A stretch of DNA of 64,000 nucleotides. Source: CADEED01 sp963842515 (lineage in GTDB: Bacteria; Pseudomonadota; Gammaproteobacteria; Steroidobacterales; Steroidobacteraceae). Both the position numbers and the translations under genes were made by a program. Positions 25,463 to 33,725 of the stretch are shown here, one piece after another (positions within the stretch are counted from its first letter, which is position 1; every line of letters starts with the position of its first letter). The notes below the pieces were generated by a model that saw only the letters and a program-made list of their open reading frames with translations, did not search any database and was not told where the DNA came from. Location: contig CAWJGO010000002.1 of NCBI GenBank assembly GCA_963842515.1, forward strand, positions 1,674,001 to 1,738,000, written 5' to 3'.

Positions 25463-27069
25463 AAAGCCCGCGCGCTCTTTTGGTCGCGGCAACGCTCGCC
25501 TGTCTCGCACCCGATCCTTCGCTTGCGCAGACGTTCGACGCGCGCATTGCCATCCAGGCCGACCGGCCCGGCGCCGTCATCAACCCGAACATCTACGGAC
25601 AGTTCGTCGAGCACCTCGGCCGCGGCGTTTACGAGGGCATTTGGGTGGGGCCGGATTCGCCGATTCCCAACACTCGAGGTATCCGCAACGACGTGGTCGC
25701 CGCGCTGCGTAAAATCCGCATACCGCTGGTGCGATGGCCGGGCGGATGTTTTGCCGAGACCTACCACTGGCGGGATGCGATCGGTCCGCTCGCGCAGCGG
25801 CCGCGCGGCGTGAATACCGCATGGGGCGATGAGGTGGAGTCCAACCAATTCGGGACTCACGAATTCATGGACTTCATCGAGCAGGTCGGTGCCCAGCCCT
25901 ACATCTCCGTCAATGTGGCGAGCGGAACGCCGGCGGAAGCCCAGGCGTGGATGCAATACATGACCGGACCCGCCAGCTCCGGCGCCGGCCAGGAACGCGC
26001 ACGCAACGGCCGCACCGAACCGTGGAAAATTCCCTTCATCGGCATCGGCAACGAAACCTGGGGCTGCGGCGGGAACATGACTGCCGAGTACTACTCGGAC
26101 ATCTACCGCCAGTATGTCAGCGTCCTCAAGCCCTATGGACTGATGATCGCGTCCGACGCGAACTCCGATGATTACGCCTGGACCGAAACCTTCCTGACCC
26201 GCGCGCTGCACCGCCACCCCGCCGAAGTGCCGACTACGCTCGCCTACATCGCCAGGCAATCCCAGATCGACATGATCTCGGTGCACTTCTATACCTTCTC
26301 GGGAAACGATTGGGCAAAGAAGAGTCCTGCCACGGGCTTCAGCGCGGCAGACTGGGCGCGGTCGATGGAGCGCACCTGGAAGACTGACGAGATGATCACC
26401 CGGCACTCCGCGATCCTGGACCGCCACGATCCCGGAGGTAAGGTCGGCATCTCGTTCAGCGAATGGGGCGCGTGGTGGGCGGCCAACAAGGACCGCCCGT
26501 CGAACCTGTACCAGCTCAATACGCTGCGGGACGCGGTGATCGCCGGGCTTTCGCTCAACATCTTCCAGAACCACGCCGCGCGCGTGCGTATGGCCAATAT
26601 CGCCCAGATGGTAAACGTGCTGCAGTCGCTGATCCTCACCGACAAGGACAGGATGCTGCTGACACCTACCTACCATGTGTTCGACCTCTATCAGGGTCAC
26701 CAGGGAGCGACGCTGCTGCCCACGACGGTGGATGCGCCAGACTATTCCTCGGCTGGAGTGAAGGTACCTTCGCTGAGCGTCAGCGCCTCGCGTGCTGCCA
26801 ATGGCGAGACGACGCTCTCATTGGTCAATCTCGATCCGGCACGCGCCGCGAAAATCCAGATCCGCGTCGACGGCAGCGGAATCCAGGCGGCATCCGGACG
26901 GGTGATCACCGCCGCGTCGATGGATGCGCGGCCCGACTTCGGCAGACCGGATCCGCTGATGCCGGCAGCGCTCAAGGACCTCGCCGTGCGTGGTGGTGCT
27001 GTTTCGCTGGTTGCGCCGGCGAAATCGGTGATCGTGTTGAAACTCCGCCCGCAGTCGCCGGGTAGCTAG
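25459..27069 (+). CDS. GH51 alpha-L-arabinofuranosidase (second copy)
   Basis: A 536-residue enzyme with signal peptide MKSPRALLVAATLACLAP...SLAQ. It is clearly paralogous to the GH51 at 22019: the block around EHLGRGVYEGIWVGPDS is almost identical. Acid/base Glu199 lies in GIGNETWGCGG and nucleophile Glu335 in SFSEWGAWW. The middle region (about 205-320) differs more, so linkage preference may differ. The frame is open far upstream, but the start at 25459 overlaps the esterase stop by 4 bp and gives the signal peptide. It converges with the MFS gene, the two stop codons sharing CTAG. Confidence 0.92.
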   Translation: MKSPRALLVAATLACLAPDPSLAQTFDARIAIQADRPGAVINPNIYGQFVEHLGRGVYEGIWVGPDSPIPNTRGIRNDVVAALRKIRIPLVRWPGGCFAETYHWRDAIGPLAQRPRGVNTAWGDEVESNQFGTHEFMDFIEQVGAQPYISVNVASGTPAEAQAWMQYMTGPASSGAGQERARNGRTEPWKIPFIGIGNETWGCGGNMTAEYYSDIYRQYVSVLKPYGLMIASDANSDDYAWTETFLTRALHRHPAEVPTTLAYIARQSQIDMISVHFYTFSGNDWAKKSPATGFSAADWARSMERTWKTDEMITRHSAILDRHDPGGKVGISFSEWGAWWAANKDRPSNLYQLNTLRDAVIAGLSLNIFQNHAARVRMANIAQMVNVLQSLILTDKDRMLLTPTYHVFDLYQGHQGATLLPTTVDAPDYSSAGVKVPSLSVSASRAANGETTLSLVNLDPARAAKIQIRVDGSGIQAASGRVITAASMDARPDFGRPDPLMPAALKDLAVRGGAVSLVAPAKSVIVLKLRPQSPGS

Positions 27070-28253
27070 GCGCTGCCGGTCGATCGAAAGCTGAGCGCGA
27101 AGACCGCGATCGCGGAGACCGCCGCCACCGGCACCATGTACTGCACGACGCTGGCGGCGCTGGCTCCGCTGCCGATCAACAGCCCGGCCAGCAAAGGACC
27201 TGCGATCGACCCCACGCGCCCGACGGCGATGCTGGCGCCGGAGCCGGTGCCGCGAATTGCCGGTGGATAGAAAGCCGGAGCAACGCCGTACAGCGCATAG
27301 TTGGCGCCGAGCAAACAGAAACCGACTGCACCGCTCAAGGCCGTGACCATCGCATGGCCATCCGCCGCGCTCAGGAGCATCAGCATCACGATCAGGCCCA
27401 GATACGCCAACGTCAACGGCCAGCGAAAGTGAAATCGATCGACGAGCCAGCCGAACAACAGCGCGCCCGCCACGCTGCCGAAGTTGAAGGCCAACGACGC
27501 CTGCGGCGCCACGGCACGTTCGAGTCCCTTGGCGATCACCAGCGTCGGCAACCAGTTTAGGAATAGATAGAGGATCAGCAGGGTGGGAAGGAACGCCAGC
27601 CAGAGCAACAGCGTCGGCGTCGCGCGGCCGTCACCGAAAAGCACTCGTAGCACGTTCATGCCGTGCGTGCGGATCGCAGCGGCCCGCACCAGGGTCTCGG
27701 GCATCCAGCGAAGCAGCGCGGGTATCAGCATCAGGGGAAGCACGCCGCCGAGGAAAAACAATATGCGCCAGTTGAAACCGGCGGGCAGAAGCTGCGTCGT
27801 GAGCGCCGCCAGCCCGCCACCGACGGGCATGCCGCAGAACATGACGGCCGCAGTCGACGCTGCCTTCTCCGGCCGGCTGATCTCGGCGGCAATGGCCATC
27901 ATGTTGGGCAAGGCCGCGCCAAATCCCAGGCCTGCGCAGAATCGCACCGCCAACAGCGCGTCGTAGTCGCCGGCGAGCGCCGTGGCGATAGTGAAGCAGC
28001 CGAACGTGGCCACCGCACCTATCAACACTGGCTTGCGGCCCGAGCGGTCCGCCAGCCAGCCACCGAAGCTGGCGCCGATGACCAGGCCGAAATTGCTGAT
28101 GCTGAAGACCCAACCCATCTGGCGGGCATCGAGTCCGAATTGTGGTACCAGGCGCGGTGCCGCCACGCCCATTGCCTGAATGTCGAAGCCCTCCAGAACA
28201 GCCACCAGGAAACACAGGCCCACGGTCACCGCCACGTGCTCGCGCGTGCTCAT
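27066..28253 (-). CDS. MFS transporter, aromatic-acid:H+ symporter (AAHS)-like
   Basis: A 395-residue permease with about 12 membrane segments. LEGFDIQAMGVAAP in helix 1 is characteristic of the AAHS (PcaK/MhpT) family, and GGWLADRSGRKPVL is the MFS loop 2-3 signature. It probably imports hydroxycinnamates such as ferulate. The ATG at 28253 overlaps the feruloyl-CoA synthetase stop by 4 bp, making it the last gene of the hydroxycinnamate operon and the functional counterpart of CouT in Rhodococcus jostii RHA1. Confidence 0.87.
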   Translation of the reverse strand: MSTREHVAVTVGLCFLVAVLEGFDIQAMGVAAPRLVPQFGLDARQMGWVFSISNFGLVIGASFGGWLADRSGRKPVLIGAVATFGCFTIATALAGDYDALLAVRFCAGLGFGAALPNMMAIAAEISRPEKAASTAAVMFCGMPVGGGLAALTTQLLPAGFNWRILFFLGGVLPLMLIPALLRWMPETLVRAAAIRTHGMNVLRVLFGDGRATPTLLLWLAFLPTLLILYLFLNWLPTLVIAKGLERAVAPQASLAFNFGSVAGALLFGWLVDRFHFRWPLTLAYLGLIVMLMLLSAADGHAMVTALSGAVGFCLLGANYALYGVAPAFYPPAIRGTGSGASIAVGRVGSIAGPLLAGLLIGSGASAASVVQYMVPVAAVSAIAVFALSFRSTGSA

Positions 28254-30097
28254 GATTTGGCCTCTGCTTCGATGACGACGACCTGCGCAGCGGGCACCGC
28301 CGAATACAGCTCGGCCACGAGATCCGCGCGGTGCGTCAGGACGGCGCGTTGATTGATCGAGCCCTTGTCGGTGACCTCGCCACGATCCAGCGAAGGCGCG
28401 AGCGGCAGGATGCGGGCCCGCCGTACACTGCGGCTGGTGCCGGGGTTGGCGCGCGCGTGCGCGGTCAGCCGCTGCTGGATCCACGAGAGCAGTCTCGGCT
28501 CGTCGGCCAGTTCGGCGCGGGTAAGTGTGCGTGGGCAGCCGAGTAAGGTCGCGCAGGCGTCGACATCGGGAATGACGAGGACGGCGAGGAAGTCGGCATC
28601 GAGGCCGGCAATCACCACGTCTTGCGCGGCCGGCGCCAGCACACCGATGAGCTCCGCGCGCAGCGGACCGACGCTGACCCAGGTGCCGTTCGCGAGTTTG
28701 AAGTCTTCGCCAATCCTGCCGTCGAATGTCAAGCCACGGGTCGGATGTTCGGGATCGATGAGCCTCACCGCGTCGCCGAGGCGATAGAAGCCTTCCGAAT
28801 CGAATGCCTGTGCAGTGAGCTCGGGTTGACGCCAGTAACCGGGCGTCACAGCGGGACCGCGTACCCGGATCTCGAGTTTTTCTTCCACCGCCGCGAGTTT
28901 GACGAGAGTTCCGGCTGCCGGCAGGCCGATGACGCCACTGCGGCCCATCGCCGGAGTCGTGAACGTCACGGAAGGACCGGTTTCCGTCGCGCCGAGACCT
29001 GACAACATCGGCAGCTTGAGGCCAAGTTCCCGTAACGATGCGGCATCCAGTTCGTCCCAGGTGTGTTGCGCCAGCGATGCGCCCGCAAAGAAATACGCGC
29101 GCAAGCGCCGGTAAAACTTCTTGCGAAGCTGCGGGTCGTTGCGCAGGTGCGGTGCCAGCATCTCGAAGCCCTTCGGCACGTTGAAGTACACCGTCGGCGA
29201 AATCTCCCGCAAATTTCGCAACGTCTCTGCGATGCCGGCGGAGGTGGGCCTGCCGTCATCGATGTAGAGCGAGCCGCCGTTGGCCAGGACCAGCCCGATG
29301 TTGTGGCTGCCGCCAAAAGTATGATTCCACGGCAGCCAGTCGAGCAGCACCGGCGGCTCACCGGCAATGAAAGGCATGGATTGCCGCAGCATCGCGGCAT
29401 TGCTGCAGCACATGCGGTTGGTGGTGATCACCGCCTTCGGCTGACCGGTGGAGCCAGAGGTCAGCAGGAATCTCACGATGGAGTCGGCATCGGTTGCCAG
29501 GTTGGCCTCTTCCACGCGGGCCGTATCCGGCTGCTCGAGCGAATCCAGGGTAGTGACTGCCCGGCTGACTGGCTGCGCGTCGCCGAGAATCTCCGCATCG
29601 GCGGGAAGCAGTGCCAGCGCGCGCGCATAGCGCGCGGTATCAAAAGCCGCAACCAGTCCCGGTGTGAGCAGATCGATCACATAGCGGAGTTTGGTGAGCT
29701 CCCCGGCCACCTGTGCGTACGCAGGCGATACCGGACAGTAGGGAATTCCGACCCACATCGCGGCCAACGCGAGGCTCAGATGCTCGATGCTGTTGCCGGA
29801 CAGGATGACGATGGGTCGGTCGGCAGAAAGGTTTCGCGTGAGAAGCCCGCCGGCCAGTCGCTGTATGCGCGCCAGCATCTGCGCGTAGCTCACGCGCCGC
29901 CATGCACCGGTGGCGTCGCGCCGCGCGACCAGCACGCGGTCGGGCGCGGCGCGCGCCCAGAGCGCGAGAGAACTCACCAGCGTTTGCGGATACGGCGCAA
30001 GGTCGCCCAACGGCCGCAGGAGCAACGAACCGTCGTCGCGGCGTTCGATCTGCGTCGCGAATGGATCGGATGTCCAACTCGCCGCGACGGAAATCAT
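28250..30097 (-). CDS. fcs: Feruloyl-CoA synthetase (hydroxycinnamate:CoA ligase)
   Basis: A 615-residue ANL-superfamily ligase of the Fcs/FerA type. AMP-binding motif LLTSGSTGQPK spans residues 211-221; GLGATETGPSVTFTTP is the second core motif, and YRLGDAVRLIDPEHPTRGLTFDGRIGEDFKLANGTWVSVG is shared with feruloyl-CoA synthetases. It would activate ferulate, p-coumarate or caffeate to the CoA thioester. It lies 1 bp after the amidohydrolase gene, inside the operon. Substrate choice among cinnamates cannot be read from sequence. Confidence 0.88.
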   Translation of the reverse strand: MISVAASWTSDPFATQIERRDDGSLLLRPLGDLAPYPQTLVSSLALWARAAPDRVLVARRDATGAWRRVSYAQMLARIQRLAGGLLTRNLSADRPIVILSGNSIEHLSLALAAMWVGIPYCPVSPAYAQVAGELTKLRYVIDLLTPGLVAAFDTARYARALALLPADAEILGDAQPVSRAVTTLDSLEQPDTARVEEANLATDADSIVRFLLTSGSTGQPKAVITTNRMCCSNAAMLRQSMPFIAGEPPVLLDWLPWNHTFGGSHNIGLVLANGGSLYIDDGRPTSAGIAETLRNLREISPTVYFNVPKGFEMLAPHLRNDPQLRKKFYRRLRAYFFAGASLAQHTWDELDAASLRELGLKLPMLSGLGATETGPSVTFTTPAMGRSGVIGLPAAGTLVKLAAVEEKLEIRVRGPAVTPGYWRQPELTAQAFDSEGFYRLGDAVRLIDPEHPTRGLTFDGRIGEDFKLANGTWVSVGPLRAELIGVLAPAAQDVVIAGLDADFLAVLVIPDVDACATLLGCPRTLTRAELADEPRLLSWIQQRLTAHARANPGTSRSVRRARILPLAPSLDRGEVTDKGSINQRAVLTHRADLVAELYSAVPAAQVVVIEAEAKS

Positions 30098-30098
30098 G

Positions 30099-30968
30099 TC
30101 ACGCGCGCTCGAGCCCGAGCGCCCGGATGGCGTTCTGCTTGAGAATCAGGTCATGCACCTCGGGACGGAAACCTGCCTCCTGGAAATCCTTGATCCACCG
30201 GTCGGGCGTGATCAGTGGATAGTCCGAGCCGAACAGCATTCGTGACTTGAGCTGCGTATTGGCGTACTTGACGAGCTGCGGGGGGAAATATTTCGGTGAC
30301 CAGCCGGACAGATCGATGTAGACATTGGGCTTGTGCAGGCACACCGACAACGCCTCGTCCTGCCACGGCCACGAGGGGTGCGCGATGATGACCGTCATGT
30401 CGGGAAAATCCGCCGCGACGTCATCGAGGTGGATCGGATTGGAATACTTGAGCCGCAATCCGCCACCGCCCCGCATGCCGGCTCCCATGCCCGAGTGACC
30501 GCTGTGAAAGATCGCCGGCAGCTTGTGCTCGGCGATGAGTTCGTAGAGTGGATAGGCGATACGGTCGTTGGGGAAGAACCCCTGTAACGTCGGGTGAAAC
30601 TTGAAGCCGCGGATCACGCCGTCTTCGAGCAGGCGGCGCGCTTCCCGCACGCCCATCTTGCCCTTGTGCGGATCGATGCTCGCGAACGCCATCATGATGT
30701 CGGCGTTCTCGCGTGCCGCATCCGCGACCTCTTCGTTGGGAATCCGCCGAGCGCCGATTTCGAATTCCGAATCGACCGTGAACATCACGAGCCCGATCTT
30801 GCGCTCGCGATAATACGCAATGGTCTCGGCGATGGTCGGTCGCTTGCCGGCCTTGAAATATTTCGCGGACGCATCCTCAAAGGTCTTCCACACCTCATCG
30901 GGCTCGTGGCGGCACGAAACCTCGGCGTGCGTGTGAACGTCGATCGCGACCAGATCCTTGGTGTTCAT
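30099..30968 (-). CDS. CouO-like amidohydrolase (beta-ketophenylpropionyl cleavage)
   Basis: A 289-residue amidohydrolase_2 protein from the ATG at 30968, overlapping the upstream fusion gene by 4 bp. Metal ligands are visible: His12 and His14 in IDVHTHAEV, His155/His158 in FHSGHSG, His197 in IIAHPSWPW and Asp249 in FGSDYPL. In Rhodococcus jostii RHA1, the amidohydrolase CouO replaces beta-ketothiolase in p-coumarate side-chain removal, and its metal Asp is essential. Position between a cinnamoyl-CoA ligase and a hydratase/dehydrogenase makes the same role likely here. A decarboxylase of the same superfamily is the alternative. Confidence 0.75.
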   Translation of the reverse strand: MNTKDLVAIDVHTHAEVSCRHEPDEVWKTFEDASAKYFKAGKRPTIAETIAYYRERKIGLVMFTVDSEFEIGARRIPNEEVADAARENADIMMAFASIDPHKGKMGVREARRLLEDGVIRGFKFHPTLQGFFPNDRIAYPLYELIAEHKLPAIFHSGHSGMGAGMRGGGGLRLKYSNPIHLDDVAADFPDMTVIIAHPSWPWQDEALSVCLHKPNVYIDLSGWSPKYFPPQLVKYANTQLKSRMLFGSDYPLITPDRWIKDFQEAGFRPEVHDLILKQNAIRALGLERA

Positions 30969-33094
30969 GGCTGCACGCCCGGCGCCAACTTCTGGCGCTC
31001 CCACTCCGCGATGGTCATACCTCGTTCGACCAGTTCCGCGAGCAGCGGTGCCGGCTTCCAGTGCATGGGCCCGAAGATGTCGCGGTAGCGCCGCATGCCA
31101 TTCAGCAGTGACTCGAGGCCGATGGCCTCCGCATGGAACATCGGCCCGCCGCGATACCGGGGGAAACCATATCCGGAGGTCCACACCACGTCGATGTCCG
31201 CTGCACGCAGGACGATGCCCTCGCCGAGCACACGGAACCCTTCATTCATCAGCGGGAACAGGCAACGCTCCTGGATCTCTTCGACGCTGTGCGCGCGCGC
31301 CGGTATCTGCAATTCCCGCGACTTGCGGCGCAGAATTTCAATCGCTTCGGGGTCGTCGATGCGCGCACGCTTACCCGGCTCGTACCGGTAGTAGCCCTTG
31401 CCGTTCTTCTGCCCCAGACGTCCCGCCGCGTGGAGTGCGACATCCGCCTGGTAATACGCCGGGTCCGGTGGATATTTCGATGCATTGGCCTTGTGCACGT
31501 TGACGCCCACGTCGATTCCCGCCATGTCGAATACGGCGAGAATGCCCATGGCCATGCCCCAGTCTTCGAGTGCGCCATCCACCTGCCGTGGTGAAGCCCC
31601 TTCGAGCACGATGCGCTGGGCCTCGCGCGCGTACCCTTCCATCATCCGGTTGCCGATGAAGCCATAACAGACCTTGGCCAGGACCGGCGTCTTGCGCAGG
31701 GGTTTGGCCAGCTCCATGACCGTCTTGATCGCGACCGGTGATGTGCGCGCGGTGCGAACGACCTCGAGCAACGGCATCACGTTCGCCGGCGAGAAAAAAT
31801 GCATGCCGATTACATCTTCGGGACGGGAAGTCACATCTGCGATGGCCTCGATATCGAGGGTCGACGTGTTGGTGGCGAGCACGGCTCCGCGTCGCGCCAC
31901 GGCGTCCAGTTTCGTGAACACTTCGCGCTTGAGTTCCATGCTCTCGAACACCGCCTCGACGATGACGTCGGCATTGCCAAGCTCGCCGTAGTCGAGCGTC
32001 GTGCGCATCAGCGCTACGCGCTGCGCCATATCCACCGCCGTCAGCCGGCCGCGATCCACCATGGATTGATAGGTGCGCTCTACGTTGGCCACTCCGCGCG
32101 CGAGCGCGGCGTCGTCGGCGTCGAGCAGCGTCACCGGTATGCCGGCATTCGCGAAACAGATGGCAATGCCGCCACCCATGGTGCCTGCGCCGACGACCGC
32201 TGCCGATTTGACCGGCGCCGCACGAACTTCGTCACCCAGCCCCGGCACGCGGCGGCTGTCGCGTTCTGCGAAAAAAACGTGGATCGCAGCCCGTGACTCC
32301 ACGCTGGACTTGCATTCATTGACCAGCGCGGTTTCGAACTCGAGTCCTTCGGAGAGGCTGGATTGTGCAGCCTTGCGCACGGCGTCCACGGCAACCATAC
32401 CCGCCTGCCGATTGGGATAGAGCTTGCGGGCGAGCTCGGTGAGTTTTTGAAACGCTTCGTCCGTCGCCGTCGCAGGATCGACGCTCATCTGACCGGTGCG
32501 ACGCGGACCCTTTCCGCCGGCGAGCAACGCGCGCGCGTAGCTGACCGCACCACTTTTCAAATCGCCTTCGAAGATCTGGTCGAGGAAACCCAGGTCCATT
32601 GCCTGCTCCGCGTCGACTGGTTTCGCGGACAGGATGAACTCGAGTGCGCGCTCGGCGCCGATGAGCCGTGGCAGGCGTTGCGTGCCGCCCGCGCCCGGAA
32701 TGATGCCGAGCGTGACTTCGGGCAGCGCGAACCGCGTGGTCGCCGCGGCGATGCGGTAGTGACAGGCGAGCGCGATTTCCAGTCCGCCTCCCATGACCGT
32801 GCCATGCATCGCGGCGATGACCGGAAGGTCGAGTGCCTCGAAGCCGTTGAACAGCGAGCGATATTCGACCTCGCGCGGCGGCCCGCTGAACTCACCGAGG
32901 TCGGCGCCGGAAAAAAAGGTGGTGCCTTCGCACATCAACACGATGGCACGGACATCGCCGGCCGAGCGGATTTCCTGGAGTGCTTCCCGAAGCCCGGCGC
33001 GGACCTCGGCGGTGATGGTATTGACCGGCGGGTTTCGAGCGACGATCAGCGCCAGCTCACTGTCACGCTCGACGCGCACACATTGTGAGGACAT
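30965..33094 (-). CDS. Bifunctional enoyl-CoA hydratase / 3-hydroxyacyl-CoA dehydrogenase
   Basis: A 709-residue fusion. Residues 1-190 form a crotonase domain (GGGLEIALA with Glu106, FALPEVTLGIIPG with Glu126). Residues 295-700 form an NAD-dependent dehydrogenase (GAGTMG 302-307; MHFFSPANVMPLLEV with the catalytic His; CYGFIGNRM). It would hydrate feruloyl/coumaroyl-CoA and oxidise it to the beta-keto thioester, steps done by separate CouM and CouN proteins in Rhodococcus. The start at 33094 is preferred (AAGG upstream) over 33115. It is the first gene of the catabolic operon after the MarR gene. Confidence 0.87.
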   Translation of the reverse strand: MSSQCVRVERDSELALIVARNPPVNTITAEVRAGLREALQEIRSAGDVRAIVLMCEGTTFFSGADLGEFSGPPREVEYRSLFNGFEALDLPVIAAMHGTVMGGGLEIALACHYRIAAATTRFALPEVTLGIIPGAGGTQRLPRLIGAERALEFILSAKPVDAEQAMDLGFLDQIFEGDLKSGAVSYARALLAGGKGPRRTGQMSVDPATATDEAFQKLTELARKLYPNRQAGMVAVDAVRKAAQSSLSEGLEFETALVNECKSSVESRAAIHVFFAERDSRRVPGLGDEVRAAPVKSAAVVGAGTMGGGIAICFANAGIPVTLLDADDAALARGVANVERTYQSMVDRGRLTAVDMAQRVALMRTTLDYGELGNADVIVEAVFESMELKREVFTKLDAVARRGAVLATNTSTLDIEAIADVTSRPEDVIGMHFFSPANVMPLLEVVRTARTSPVAIKTVMELAKPLRKTPVLAKVCYGFIGNRMMEGYAREAQRIVLEGASPRQVDGALEDWGMAMGILAVFDMAGIDVGVNVHKANASKYPPDPAYYQADVALHAAGRLGQKNGKGYYRYEPGKRARIDDPEAIEILRRKSRELQIPARAHSVEEIQERCLFPLMNEGFRVLGEGIVLRAADIDVVWTSGYGFPRYRGGPMFHAEAIGLESLLNGMRRYRDIFGPMHWKPAPLLAELVERGMTIAEWERQKLAPGVQP

Positions 33095-33130
33095 TTTGAA
33101 ACCTTGCTCCGGCACGGCGCGTGCGCGGAC

Positions 33131-33616
33131 TCAAACCGGAGTCTGGAATTTCTTGAGAGCGCCGAGCAGCGCCGCGAGCTCAGCCGCCGTGAACATCGCA
33201 CGGAATTTCTCTTCGTGCTCTGCAATACGCGACTTGCACTTCCGTAACGTGCTTTGCCCCGATGGAGTCAGGTACAGCTCCTGACGGCGCCGGTCTGTCG
33301 ACGAACGCTTGCGGGTCACGAAGCCGCGATCCTCCACCCGGTCCGTCACCGCCATCATGGTGGCGCGATCCATGCCGAGCGCCGCCGCCACCTCGACCTG
33401 CGAGACGCCGCCGTTGGCCTGGATCAGCCAGAGTACGGCGGCCTGCTTTTGAGTCAGGCCGAAATCGGACACCGCTGCCAGAAAATCGCGATGCATCGCG
33501 CCCTGTGCGCGGCGCAGCAGATAACCGAGGAGGCTATCGAGCTCCGCGAACATCAATTCCGGCGCTTCAAAGTCTTCCGGCTGCTCACGCCGTTTCAGGT
33601 TGGAGTCACGCGGCAT
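33131..33616 (-). CDS. MarR-family regulator of hydroxycinnamate genes
   Basis: A 161-residue MarR protein: helices HRDFLAAVSDFGLTQKQAAVLWLI, the DNA-recognition segment VSQVEVAAALGMDRATMMAVTDRVEDRGFV and wing RKRSSTDRRRQELYLT. MarR repressors (FerR, CouR) that release DNA on binding hydroxycinnamoyl-CoA commonly control such operons, and this gene precedes the catabolic operon by 36 bp. Its start faces the TBDR gene 109 bp away. The open frame to 34024 runs into the TBDR and is not credible as coding. Confidence 0.88.
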   Translation of the reverse strand: MPRDSNLKRREQPEDFEAPELMFAELDSLLGYLLRRAQGAMHRDFLAAVSDFGLTQKQAAVLWLIQANGGVSQVEVAAALGMDRATMMAVTDRVEDRGFVTRKRSSTDRRRQELYLTPSGQSTLRKCKSRIAEHEEKFRAMFTAAELAALLGALKKFQTPV

Positions 33617-33660
33617 CTTGTCTCTGGGGTGATGAATGACCTGGCGCGAATCTACCCCGC

Positions 33661-33690
33661 TTGCCAAGTCGCTCGCAATACAAATAGTAT
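33661..33690 (+). promoter_or_regulatory. Putative sigma70 promoter and dyad for TBDR 2
   Basis: TTGCCA (33661-33666), an 18-nt spacer and TAGTAT (33685-33690) resemble a sigma70 promoter directed to the TBDR. An inverted repeat ATAC-N5-GTAT (33678-33690) overlaps the -10, a suitable place for MarR repressor binding. The divergent MarR gene shares this 109-bp region. Confidence 0.4.
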
Positions 33691-33725
33691 GTGTTACGTA
33701 CGATATTTCGACCCGGGGGGGCCAT

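Noticed and set aside
25348..26700. Minus-strand 450-codon frame in the second GH51 gene
   Set aside because: Shadow of a GH51 gene whose catalytic residues are intact; no homologous pattern.
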